From positions 1 through 13,924 of the forward strand of contig JAEDHX010000055.1 of NCBI GenBank assembly GCA_016296785.1: DNA of 13,924 nucleotides. Reading direction: 5' to 3'. Position numbers and translations under genes: made by a program. The stretch is from Coprococcus sp. GTDB taxonomy: Bacteria; Bacillota; Clostridia; Lachnospirales; Lachnospiraceae. Shown here piece by piece: positions 1 through 7,528 of this stretch; position 1 is the first letter of the stretch; each line of letters begins with the position of its first letter. The notes beneath the pieces were generated by a model, which was not told the origin of the DNA, searched no databases, and saw only the letters and a program-made list of their open reading frames with translations.

Positions 1-50
<50 letters not shown>

Positions 51-65
51 CTTTTATTTTTTAAG

Positions 66-93
66 AAGTCTTGATTTTTCAAGGCTTTTTTTT
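66..93 (+). terminator. Intrinsic terminator after tRNA-Gly
   Basis: AAGTCTTG (66-73) pairs with CAAGGCTT (80-87), including one G-U pair, across a six-base loop. An unbroken T run covers 86-93. It ends the tRNA transcript 16 bases after the mature 3' end. Confidence 0.85.
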
Positions 94-131
94 GTTATTG
101 CAAGAAAAATGTGGAGTTATCGTTGATGTTT

Positions 132-140
132 TGGTATAAT
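132..140 (+). promoter_or_regulatory. Extended -10 promoter for the diguanylate cyclase operon
   Basis: TGGTATAAT (132-140) is a perfect -10 hexamer with the upstream TG of an extended -10 element. The -35 position (about 111-117) has only a weak match, as is common for extended -10 promoters. Transcription would start near 147, giving a leader of about 245 bases before the preferred start codon at 393. Confidence 0.55.
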
Positions 141-166
141 TAGAGCAGAAGGTAGGATTAGCCTTC

Positions 167-247
167 ATGAGAATAAGGACACCATTAGGAAATCAAAGGA
201 GAATATTCGGAGATTTGAGAACAGGATGTGGATGTTTTAACAAATAA
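167..247 (+). CDS. Candidate 26-residue leader peptide, unrecognised
   Basis: An ATG at 167 opens a 26-codon frame ending in TAA at 245-247. The peptide is basic, with six arginines, and ends in TGCGCFNK, a Cys-Gly-Cys close to the C terminus. A weak purine-rich site (AAGGTAGG, 149-156) lies ten bases before the ATG. A better Shine-Dalgarno-like AAAGGAG (195-201) lies inside the frame, 13 bases before an in-frame TTG at 215, so a shorter product is also possible. It sits just after the predicted transcription start, as a leader peptide would. I do not recognise the sequence. A frame of this size can occur by chance, so the call rests on position and the odd Cys-Gly-Cys end only. Confidence 0.2.
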   Translation: MRIRTPLGNQRRIFGDLRTGCGCFNK

Positions 248-392
248 TGTTTAGTGGTAGAGATGGTCTGGCATATGCATTGTTGTAATGCCAAATCGAA
301 TTTTTGGATATAGTGATGATGTTTATGAATTGCAACAGACGATGAGGTATTTTGTTTGGATTGGATTTAGTTTATTACATGGGAGGAATTTT

Positions 393-2648
393 ATGTTAAT
401 TGGTGTTGTGATTAGTGGAATAATTGAAGATTACATAGTAAATTTGTGTAGTGGGATTGAGCAAATGGCAGCAGAGCATGATGTTAAATGTGTTATTATC
501 CCTGGTAAATATATTGGCGTAGATTATGAAAAGGATTTAAAAAACAAATATGGTTATTGTTATAATTCCTTGTTTTCCTATGGTGTATTATCTTGCTTTG
601 ATGGCTTGATTATAGAGATGTCATCGATTATGGCAAATGCAAATGAAAAAGAAAAAAGGCAATTTGTTAAAATGTTTGAACATATTCCACATGTTTTTAT
701 TTCCTATGATATGGAGGGGTATAGTAATATTACTATTGATAATAAAGTAGGACTTAACGATGCTTTTGAGTATATGTATGCAAATGGAGCAAGAAAGTAT
801 GCTATGATTGGTGGTCCTGAGAATAATGTGGATGCTATTGAGCGAAGAGAATGTTTTGAAGAATTTCTTAAAAGAAATAACCTTCCTTATAATGAAAAGA
901 GTTACGTTCATGGAAACTTTTTCTTAGATATTAGTAAAGAGGCTGATCAATTAATTCATGATAATAAGGATGCAGATGTATTTGTCTGTGCAAACGATAT
1001 TATTGCAAAGCGTATGTATGAAGAATGTAAAAAGAATAATTTAGAGCCAGGTAAAGATGTGTCGGTATTAGGTTTTGATGATAGTGATATTTGCGTTTCT
1101 ACATATCCTACAATTTCTTCTGTCCGCACTGATATTGTTGAGGTTGGAAAAGAGAGCGTAATTGCCTTATTAGAGGCTATCGAAGGTAGAGCACCGCGAA
1201 AAGTGGTTGTTCCATCTACTTTTATATTAAGGGATTCAATTTGCCATAGAGAAAAAATTAATTTAAAAAAACAAACGCAATATGAGCTGCAGGGTTTTGT
1301 AAAATCTAATATACATATTGAGGATCACAATCAGATTCTGGAAGTTATTGATAAAATTCAGAAGTGCTTTGAACTTATAAAGTTGATAGATGAGTACAGT
1401 CAGGAAGAATTAACACAGCTTGTTTGTAAAGAGATAGATGAAATGCTACTATCTGGTGGTATGCAATATATAGATTGGGAGCTCTTTGTTAATTATGTAG
1501 ATAAAAAGTACCAATACTGGGTATCTGATGTTAACAATTCCAAGTATATTCAACGTATTACATTGCTTTATATGGAATTCCTAAAAAAGATAATGAAATT
1601 TGGCCAAACACTTAACGAACGAAATAAAATTGCTGATTTGGATAATGATTATCAAAAAATGGCCTTCTTTAGAGAGTTAATGCAGTTTGCAAGAAACGGA
1701 GATTATAATTACACAAGGTTTTTGGAAAATTTAGATTTCGTGGGAATTGAAAATGCATATCTTTATATTTTCGATGAGGCAATTAGCTATATGAGAGGTG
1801 AAATGTTTGAGATACCGGAATATCTTAATTTAAAAGCTGTTTTGAAAAACGGTAATACAATTAAAGTGCCACAGGAACATCAAAGGATATTAAATAATAG
1901 AGTTTTTGAAAATAAATATGTTAATTGGAAGGGGTACAAAAGATTAATACTATTTCCTATATATTCGGAGAATTATATATATGGGCTAATAGTATGTGAT
2001 ATGAAAAGAAAAGGTTTTGATAAATCAGAAATATTCACAACTCAGATTAGTTCAGCAATCCGTATGTTGCAGCTTAGAATAGAGAATAATATGGTTGTTA
2101 ACGAATATGAGGATTCTGTCCGAAAACTTAAAGAATACAATATTACTCTTGATACAATGTCTAAGACTGACCCTCTTACCGGTCTTAATAATAGAAGAGG
2201 ATTCTATGTAAGAACAGAAAAAATGAAGATGATGTATCCAAATGATCAGGTTTCCATGATGATTGGCTATGCGGATATGAATGATTTGAAGATAATAAAT
2301 GACAGATTCGGACATGACGATGGCGATTATGCTCTAAAGACAATAGGAAGTCTTCTTACTGATTTTGTTACTATGAATAATGGATTTGCTGCCCGAATAG
2401 GCGGAGATGAGTTTACATTTGTTATAGCTATGCCAAAAGGAAGCGATGCCGTACAATATCGTAATGAGATATACAGTTTATTTGATGATTATAATAAGAA
2501 TAGTATTAAGCCTTATAATATTAGCATTTCTGTAGGTTATTGTTTAATTGAAAAAGGGGATAATATATCAATAGATGATGCACTTAGCATTGCTGATGAA
2601 AGATTATATTCACAGAAGCTTTTGAAGAAGGGAAATGTAATAAAATAA
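393..2648 (+). CDS. Cytosolic diguanylate cyclase with LacI-type ligand-binding sensor domain
   Basis: Predicted to make cyclic di-GMP from two GTP. Residues 1-285 resemble the ligand-binding half of LacI-family regulators (start IGVVISGII; later DADVFVCANDIIAKRMYEEC, VSVLGFDDSD, then FILRDSI), but there is no helix-turn-helix, signal peptide or membrane segment, so the sensor is probably cytosolic. A helical middle part and a GAF-like stretch (about 430-560, with LILFPIYSENYIYGLIVCDM) lead to the GGDEF domain: DPLTGLNNRRGF from D593, and the active-site GGDEF at 670-674. The RxxD inhibitory site expected just upstream is absent (MNNG there). I chose the ATG at 393 because GGGAGG (381-386) lies six bases before it and the LacI fold begins exactly there. 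An in-frame ATG at 288 would add 35 residues but has no ribosome-binding site. The next gene follows after 20 bases. The natural ligand is unknown; a sugar is a guess from the fold. Confidence 0.9.
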   Translation: MLIGVVISGIIEDYIVNLCSGIEQMAAEHDVKCVIIPGKYIGVDYEKDLKNKYGYCYNSLFSYGVLSCFDGLIIEMSSIMANANEKEKRQFVKMFEHIPHVFISYDMEGYSNITIDNKVGLNDAFEYMYANGARKYAMIGGPENNVDAIERRECFEEFLKRNNLPYNEKSYVHGNFFLDISKEADQLIHDNKDADVFVCANDIIAKRMYEECKKNNLEPGKDVSVLGFDDSDICVSTYPTISSVRTDIVEVGKESVIALLEAIEGRAPRKVVVPSTFILRDSICHREKINLKKQTQYELQGFVKSNIHIEDHNQILEVIDKIQKCFELIKLIDEYSQEELTQLVCKEIDEMLLSGGMQYIDWELFVNYVDKKYQYWVSDVNNSKYIQRITLLYMEFLKKIMKFGQTLNERNKIADLDNDYQKMAFFRELMQFARNGDYNYTRFLENLDFVGIENAYLYIFDEAISYMRGEMFEIPEYLNLKAVLKNGNTIKVPQEHQRILNNRVFENKYVNWKGYKRLILFPIYSENYIYGLIVCDMKRKGFDKSEIFTTQISSAIRMLQLRIENNMVVNEYEDSVRKLKEYNITLDTMSKTDPLTGLNNRRGFYVRTEKMKMMYPNDQVSMMIGYADMNDLKIINDRFGHDDGDYALKTIGSLLTDFVTMNNGFAARIGGDEFTFVIAMPKGSDAVQYRNEIYSLFDDYNKNSIKPYNISISVGYCLIEKGDNISIDDALSIADERLYSQKLLKKGNVIK

Positions 2649-2668
2649 ATAAAATATGGAGGTGGACT

Positions 2669-3514
2669 ATGATACCACAAACATATCAGATAAAGCCGGA
2701 TGGCTTTGCAGTTAATGAAAATGTAGGAGTAATCTACGGAAACAGAAATGGCATAGATTTTGTGATACTGCCATTTAGTCTTGGGAATGTACATATTGTA
2801 AAAATGAAGTTAATTTATCCAAAAGGCGGAGGAAGGGATGAGTTAATTTCGTTTGTGCGCTCTATGGAACAAAATACACCTTATATAAGTAAGGCTAGTG
2901 TCAATAATGTAGAAGGATGCATTGATTTGTGTGTTCGATTGATATCTGTTAATGATGATTACGTTAATCTAAATACAATCTGTAATATGATTTCAATGAA
3001 GTGTAATTCACTTAATATTATTAATGGTGAGAATTCACTAAATTATCTTTTTAATTCCTGTATTCAGACTATAAATCAGAATATGCAATATGCTAATAGC
3101 AATCAAATGAACAATATGAATCAGCAGTTCTCTAGAGGACCGATGACAAAAGCGGAGTTTTATAAACATCCTTCAATACATAAATATGTTAATGATATTG
3201 TTGGCGCCGGCATTGCATGCTATATATTTGCGGGAATTAATCTGATAGTAAGTGTATTTTTACAGCAAAATATTTTTGGTATTGTTGATGTTGTTTTATT
3301 GCTTGGTTGTGGACTTGCTTTGCATTTAGCTAAAAGCAGAGCGGCTGCAATAGTACTTACCTGCGAGGGTAGTCTGGGTCTTATTGCAAGTCTCGTTTTA
3401 AAAGGGACACCTGGTGGCTGGCTAATTCTGATATTTGGAATTATAAGTATTATACGTACATTTAAGGTTGAATCGGCATGGAAGAACTATAATGCTACAG
3501 GCAGGATTGGATAA
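2669..3514 (+). CDS. Unrecognised membrane protein, four predicted helices, in operon with the diguanylate cyclase
   Basis: I do not recognise this 281-residue protein. Residues 1-135 look like a soluble mixed alpha/beta domain without a signal peptide. Residues 136-160 are a linker rich in Asn, Gln and Met. Four hydrophobic segments follow at about 177-200, 201-222, 224-244 and 248-263, then a short polar tail. An N-terminal cytosolic domain with a C-terminal membrane bundle is the simplest reading. The start is well supported: GGAGGTGG (2658-2665) precedes the ATG closely, and the upstream gene stops only 20 bases before it, so the two are probably co-transcribed and translated together. 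No terminator separates them. The pairing suggests, but does not show, that it acts in the same c-di-GMP circuit, for example as a membrane partner or effector. I see no PilZ RxxxR...DxSxxG motif, so direct c-di-GMP binding of that type is not supported. Confidence 0.75.
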   Translation: MIPQTYQIKPDGFAVNENVGVIYGNRNGIDFVILPFSLGNVHIVKMKLIYPKGGGRDELISFVRSMEQNTPYISKASVNNVEGCIDLCVRLISVNDDYVNLNTICNMISMKCNSLNIINGENSLNYLFNSCIQTINQNMQYANSNQMNNMNQQFSRGPMTKAEFYKHPSIHKYVNDIVGAGIACYIFAGINLIVSVFLQQNIFGIVDVVLLLGCGLALHLAKSRAAAIVLTCEGSLGLIASLVLKGTPGGWLILIFGIISIIRTFKVESAWKNYNATGRIG

Positions 3515-3554
3515 ATATTAATAATAATTTAAATAATTTCTATAATTTTACCTA

Positions 3555-3583
3555 TTGAATAAACTTAATTAAGTGGCTATAAT
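3555..3583 (+). promoter_or_regulatory. Sigma-A promoter for the LTA-synthase-family gene
   Basis: TTGAAT (3555-3560) and a perfect TATAAT (3578-3583) are separated by 17 bases. Transcription would start near 3590, about 48 bases before the start codon. A short hairpin (ATTCC 3596-3600 with GGAAT 3609-3613) would lie just inside the transcript. No intrinsic terminator is visible for the preceding operon in 3515-3554, so read-through into this gene is possible. Confidence 0.7.
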
Positions 3584-3637
3584 TGACGAAAGTATATTCC
3601 GTAACAATGGAATGATTATACAAGAAGAGGTTAGGTT

Positions 3638-5740
3638 ATGAAGCTTAAGGAAAGAGTAAAGAATTTTCACCATTCAGCTGTTTTTTTATGTATTGTTTTG
3701 GCTTTGGCTTTGGATATTGTATTAGAGATACTTGGAAGACACTCTGTTGTTAGTACGTTTAAGTATATTTTGCATGATCCAATGGTGTTTTTATATAATT
3801 GTTCAATTATCTTTTTTACGCTTACGCTTGCGCTGCTGATGCGAAAGAGAGTTTTTGGATATTGTATTATATCATTTGCATGGCTGCTGTGTGGTGTAAC
3901 AAATTGTATAGTGCTTGGTTTTAGAATTACTCCTTTTTCTGCTGTCGATATGCTTATGGCACGAAATACGATAACAATTATTGACAAGTATTTTGAGGTG
4001 TGGCAGATAGTAGTAATTGGTATTTTATTGTTTATTGCACTTGCGGGAATTATTGTTCTTTTTATTAAGTCACCGACAGTAACCGGAAATATATATAGAA
4101 TAAGAACAACTGTATTTATTGTTGCTACATTTTGTTGTGTGCTTTTGTTTACAAAGATTGCTCTTAATGCTCAGGCAATATCTGATAATTTTTCAAACCT
4201 TGCAACTGCTTATGATAAGTATGGATTTGTTTATTGCTTCTCAAACAGTGTTGTTGATGTAGGAATTGGTAAGCCTGATGATTATAGTGAGGAAAAGATG
4301 CTTGAAATCAAGGAAGAACTTGATAGTGTTAAATCCTCAGGTTCATATTTTGTATTAAAGAAGCCGAATATTGTTGTAGTTCAGCTCGAATCATTTATGG
4401 ATCCTTCATATGTTAAGGGACTTAGCTTTAGTGAGAATCCTGTTCCTAATTTCACGAAGATGAAGGAGCAGTGTACATCGGGGTTCCTTACCATGCCTGC
4501 TATTGGTGCCGGTACGGCGAACTCGGAATTTGAGGTGTTATCAGCATTTAATGTTGCATATTTTGGAGCAGGTGAATATCCATATAAGACAGTCCTTGGA
4601 AGCACACAGTGCGAGACGATGGCTACCGAGCTAAAGAAGCAGGGATATTATACACATGCGATGCATAATCATGATGGTACCTTCTATGACAGATATAGAG
4701 TATATGAGAATCTCGGATTTGAGACATTTACACCACTTGAATATATGTATGATGTTGAGTATACCCAGAAAAACTGGGAGAAAGATAATGTGCTTACGGG
4801 TGAGATAATAAAGAATCTTGATTCTACATCGGGTAAGGATTTTGTATTTACTGTAAGTGTACAGGGACATGGAAGATATCCTAATGAGCTTGATGAAGAG
4901 AATTTTAATTATCCTATTAGAGTAACAGGAACCGGTGATGAACTGCTTGATGCAGAGTGGACATACTATTGTAACCAGCTTTATGAAATGGATCAGTTTA
5001 TTGCTGACTTAATTGAAGCACTTGATAATTATGGTGAGGATGTAGTGCTCGTTATGTATGGAGACCATTTGCCGGGTTTTGAACTTTCAGAAGAGGACCT
5101 TGAAAATGGTAATTTATATCAGACAGAGTATTTTATGTGGAGCAATATCGAGGACTTCCCTGTTCAGGATGAAGATATTGAGGCATATCAGTTAAGTACA
5201 AAGCTTTTTGATATCGTGGGATTCCAAAAGAGTTATATGCAGAAGTTCAATACCTTGTATAAGCCGGGAGATGAGGATTTCGATGATATAATGTGCAATA
5301 TCGAGTATGATATGTTATATGGTAATCGATATATGTATCCTGAAGGATGGCCATATGAAGTAATTGATATGAAGTATGGAATTGATACTATTTATATTTC
5401 TGATATAAAGGAAGGAGTATATCTTTATACACAAGAGCTTTCTAAGGAAGAAATTGCAGAGGGCAAGCTTCCCCCTGAGCCGGTTGAGCTTTCAGGGTTA
5501 TATATATATGGTAAGAACTTTAATGAATATAGTTTTGTGTGGGTTGATGATGCTTTTGACAGCAATACTATTTATATAGACAGAGAGACATTATTCCTGC
5601 CTGATGGTGAGTTCGAGAACGGTGAAGAGATTAGAATTGCCCAGGTTGGTGATGATAGTATTGATATAGGAGTATCCGGTGCATACTATTATAATGCAGT
5701 TCGAGATAGTGAAGAAGGCAGCGAAGAAATTACTGAATAA
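3638..5740 (+). CDS. LTA synthase family phosphoglycerol transferase (membrane-anchored sulfatase fold)
   Basis: Enzymes of this alkaline-phosphatase/sulfatase superfamily move glycerol phosphate from phosphatidylglycerol to an extracellular polymer such as lipoteichoic acid. Five predicted membrane helices (about 13-33, 50-68, 73-95, 121-143, 157-176) are followed by a large extracytoplasmic domain. Visible active-site elements match the family: E251 in VQLES (metal ligand), T293 in GAGTANSEF (the expected phosphorylated nucleophile, as in the LtaS GKTSDSE motif), H411 in QGHGRYP, and D476-H477 in YGDHLPG (metal ligands). At 700 residues it is somewhat longer than typical LtaS (about 650). 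The extra length is an acidic C-terminal region from about 580, beta-rich in appearance (LSGLYIYGKNFNEYSFVWVD), perhaps an Ig- or IPT-like domain. AAGAGG (3625-3630) precedes the ATG by seven bases. It has its own promoter and no obvious terminator. LTA itself as the product is inference; another glycerol-phosphate-modified glycan is possible. Confidence 0.9.
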   Translation: MKLKERVKNFHHSAVFLCIVLALALDIVLEILGRHSVVSTFKYILHDPMVFLYNCSIIFFTLTLALLMRKRVFGYCIISFAWLLCGVTNCIVLGFRITPFSAVDMLMARNTITIIDKYFEVWQIVVIGILLFIALAGIIVLFIKSPTVTGNIYRIRTTVFIVATFCCVLLFTKIALNAQAISDNFSNLATAYDKYGFVYCFSNSVVDVGIGKPDDYSEEKMLEIKEELDSVKSSGSYFVLKKPNIVVVQLESFMDPSYVKGLSFSENPVPNFTKMKEQCTSGFLTMPAIGAGTANSEFEVLSAFNVAYFGAGEYPYKTVLGSTQCETMATELKKQGYYTHAMHNHDGTFYDRYRVYENLGFETFTPLEYMYDVEYTQKNWEKDNVLTGEIIKNLDSTSGKDFVFTVSVQGHGRYPNELDEENFNYPIRVTGTGDELLDAEWTYYCNQLYEMDQFIADLIEALDNYGEDVVLVMYGDHLPGFELSEEDLENGNLYQTEYFMWSNIEDFPVQDEDIEAYQLSTKLFDIVGFQKSYMQKFNTLYKPGDEDFDDIMCNIEYDMLYGNRYMYPEGWPYEVIDMKYGIDTIYISDIKEGVYLYTQELSKEEIAEGKLPPEPVELSGLYIYGKNFNEYSFVWVDDAFDSNTIYIDRETLFLPDGEFENGEEIRIAQVGDDSIDIGVSGAYYYNAVRDSEEGSEEITE

Positions 5741-5779
5741 TAGTTATTACAAATATATAAAAAATTGCTTATTATTGTC

Positions 5780-5808
5780 TTGACAATGAATGTCGAATTT
5801 GTTAGCAT
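5780..5808 (+). promoter_or_regulatory. guaB promoter with overlapping dyad
   Basis: A consensus -35 TTGACA (5780-5785) and TAGCAT (5803-5808) are 17 bases apart, placing the start near 5815 and giving a short leader of about 57 bases with no visible riboswitch. The perfect dyad ATTGTC-TT-GACAAT (5774-5787) overlaps the -35 element and could be a repressor site, though dyads of this size also occur by chance. Confidence 0.7.
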
Positions 5809-5871
5809 AACTTCATATATTTTTTAATAACTAATTGATAATATAATTATAAAAGAAAGTGAGAGAGAAAG

Positions 5872-7323
5872 ATGGGTAAGATTATAGGCGAAGGAATTAC
5901 ATTTGATGACGTTCTTTTAGTACCTGGATACTCAGAGGTACTTCCTAATGATGTTGACTTGACAACAAACCTGACACAGAAGATTAAACTTCATATTCCG
6001 CTTATGAGTGCCGGTATGGATACAGTTACTGAGCACAGAATGGCTATTGCTATGGCGCGTCAGGGTGGTATTGGTGTTATTCATAAGAACATGTCTATAG
6101 AGCAGCAGGCTGAAGAAGTTGATAAGGTTAAGCGCTCAGAAAACGGTGTTATTTCAGACCCATTTTATCTGTCACCTGAGCATACACTTGCAGATGCTAA
6201 TGCCCTTATGGCTAAATTCAGAATATCAGGCGTACCTATTACTGAGGATGGTAAGCTTGTAGGTATTATTACTAACCGTGATTTGAAGTTTGAAGAGGAT
6301 TATTCAAAGAAGATTAAGGAATCAATGACATCTGAAGGACTTGTTACAGCAAGAGAAGGAATTAATCTTGATGAAGCAAGAAAGATCCTTGGACAGGCAC
6401 GTAAAGAGAAGTTACCTATTGTTGATGAGAATTTCCATCTTAAGGGTCTTATTACAATAAAGGATATTGAGAAGCAGATTAAGTATCCTAATTCAGCTAA
6501 GGATTCACAGGGAAGACTTCTTTGTGCAGCTGCTGTAGGATGTACAGCTAATATTCTTGATCGTGTTGCTGAGCTTGTTAGTTCAAAGGTTGATGCTATT
6601 GTAATTGATACTGCACATGGTCATTCAGCTAATGTTCTTAGAACATTTAGAATGGTTAAGGAGAAGTATCCTGATCTTCAGGTTATTGCAGGTAATGTTG
6701 CAACTAAGACAGGTACTCAGGCTATGATAGATATGGGTGTTGATGCTGTTAAGATTGGTATCGGACCTGGTTCTATTTGTACAACCCGTGTTGTTGCCGG
6801 TATTGGTGTTCCACAGATTACAGCTATTATGCAGGCATATGATGCAGCAATGAATGCAGGCATTCCTGTTATTGCTGATGGTGGTATTAAGTACTCAGGT
6901 GATATTACAAAGGCTCTTGCAGCCGGTGCAAATGTATGTATGATGGGAAGCTTATTTGCAGGAACTGATGAGGCACCTGGTGATTTTGAATTATATCAGG
7001 GTCGTAAGTATAAAGTATATAGAGGAATGGGTTCTATTGCTGCTATGGAGAATGGTTCTAAGGACAGATATTTCCAGACAAATGCTAAGAAGCTTGTTCC
7101 TGAAGGTGTTGAGGGAAGAGTGGCATATAAGGGTTCTCTTGAAGATACTGTATTCCAGCTTATTGGCGGCCTTCGTTCAGGAATGGGATACTGTGGTGCA
7201 GCAAATATTGAAGAGCTTCATAAGAAGGCTGAGTTTGTTAAGATTTCAGCTGCTTCACTTAAGGAGAGCCATCCACATGATATCCATATTACTAAGGAAG
7301 CACCTAACTATAGCGTAGAGTAA
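5872..7323 (+). CDS. guaB: Inosine-5'-monophosphate dehydrogenase
   Basis: Oxidises IMP to XMP with NAD+, the committed and usually rate-limiting step of guanine nucleotide synthesis in the cytosol. The 483-residue length is standard for bacterial enzymes. The TIM barrel starts with GITFDDVLLVPGYSEVLP and is interrupted by a tandem CBS (Bateman) pair at about 92-205. The catalytic cysteine is C303 in GPGSICTTR. The phosphate-binding segment IADGGIKYSGDITKALAAGA and the mobile flap carrying R399-Y400 (KDRYFQ) are intact, as is the GLRSGMGYCGA loop. The start is preceded by a purine-rich GAAAGTGAGAGAGAAAG stretch rather than a strong GGAGG, which is somewhat weak for a gene with such biased codon use (many GGT, GTT and CTT codons, as in aspS). 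It has its own promoter and a strong terminator, so it is probably monocistronic. Confidence 0.98.
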   Translation: MGKIIGEGITFDDVLLVPGYSEVLPNDVDLTTNLTQKIKLHIPLMSAGMDTVTEHRMAIAMARQGGIGVIHKNMSIEQQAEEVDKVKRSENGVISDPFYLSPEHTLADANALMAKFRISGVPITEDGKLVGIITNRDLKFEEDYSKKIKESMTSEGLVTAREGINLDEARKILGQARKEKLPIVDENFHLKGLITIKDIEKQIKYPNSAKDSQGRLLCAAAVGCTANILDRVAELVSSKVDAIVIDTAHGHSANVLRTFRMVKEKYPDLQVIAGNVATKTGTQAMIDMGVDAVKIGIGPGSICTTRVVAGIGVPQITAIMQAYDAAMNAGIPVIADGGIKYSGDITKALAAGANVCMMGSLFAGTDEAPGDFELYQGRKYKVYRGMGSIAAMENGSKDRYFQTNAKKLVPEGVEGRVAYKGSLEDTVFQLIGGLRSGMGYCGAANIEELHKKAEFVKISAASLKESHPHDIHITKEAPNYSVE

Positions 7324-7356
7324 TAAATAAAACATTCGATATTTATCTTGGTAATA

Positions 7357-7395
7357 AAAAATCGCTGTAGACTATAGAGTCTGCAGCGATTTTTA
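7357..7395 (+). terminator. guaB intrinsic terminator
   Basis: Positions 7357-7372 pair with 7379-7394 in a 16-bp stem (core ATCGCTGTAGAC with GTCTGCAGCGAT, one G-U pair) closed by a six-base loop. The A run before and T run after make it usable in both directions. The T run (7390-7394) is immediately reused as the left arm of the next hairpin. Confidence 0.88.
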
Positions 7396-7470
7396 TGTAA
7401 TAGAAATTCCTCCGAATTTCCTATTACATAAAAACGCTCCGCTAAGGATGCGCACTCGCGCGATAGGAAG
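7391..7470. repeat. Near-perfect long hairpin plus GC-rich tail, probable interspersed palindromic element
   Basis: The left arm 7391-7409 pairs with the right arm 7414-7433 over 19 bp with a single bulged C, closed by the four-base loop CTCC. The arms read TTTTATGTAATAGAAATTC and its complement. Directly after comes a stretch much richer in GC than its surroundings (7434-7462), with GCGC-ACTC-GCGC (7450-7461). TTCCTAT (7418-7424) can also pair with ATAGGAA (7463-7469), an alternative fold that would break the first hairpin. Such a compact non-coding unit is typical of a dispersed repeat; other copies cannot be checked here. Confidence 0.6.
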
Positions 7471-7488
7471 ATTATTGCCAATAAAAGA

Positions 7489-7527
7489 TTTGTATTAGTT
7501 TACATAATTTGTATGAGGTTTACATAA
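7489..7527 (+). repeat. Imperfect 20-bp tandem duplication at the dus ribosome-binding site
   Basis: TTTGTATTAGTTTACATAA (7489-7507) is followed without a gap by TTTGTATGAGGTTTACATAA (7508-7527). The copies differ by one T-to-G change and one inserted G. Those two changes create the GAGG (7515-7518) that serves as the Shine-Dalgarno site, and copy two ends two bases before the dus ATG. I found no convincing promoter in 7440-7528. Confidence 0.8.
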
Positions 7528-7528
7528 T

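Larger units (their letters stand above)
94..392 (+). other. Intergenic leader before the diguanylate cyclase gene
   Basis: This stretch holds the extended -10 promoter, one candidate 26-codon frame (167-247), and overlapping small hairpins at 269-293 (TGGCAT pairs with ATGCCA; inside it GCATT 277-281 pairs with AATGC 287-291). There is no T run after these hairpins, so they are not a simple terminator. I looked for the conserved core of the c-di-GMP riboswitch classes because of the downstream gene, and did not see it. The length of the leader leaves room for post-transcriptional control, but none is demonstrated. Confidence 0.4.

Noticed and set aside
269..293. TGGCAT/ATGCCA hairpin as a terminator or attenuator
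   Set aside because: There is no T run directly after the stem and the 13-base loop makes it weak.
94..392. A c-di-GMP riboswitch before the diguanylate cyclase
   Set aside because: I looked for the conserved cores of both classes and saw none; the leader has only small AT-rich hairpins.
6956..7318. A 120-codon plus-strand frame inside guaB
   Set aside because: It is an alternative frame of the highly conserved C-terminal half of IMP dehydrogenase, with no initiation signals and an implausible composition.
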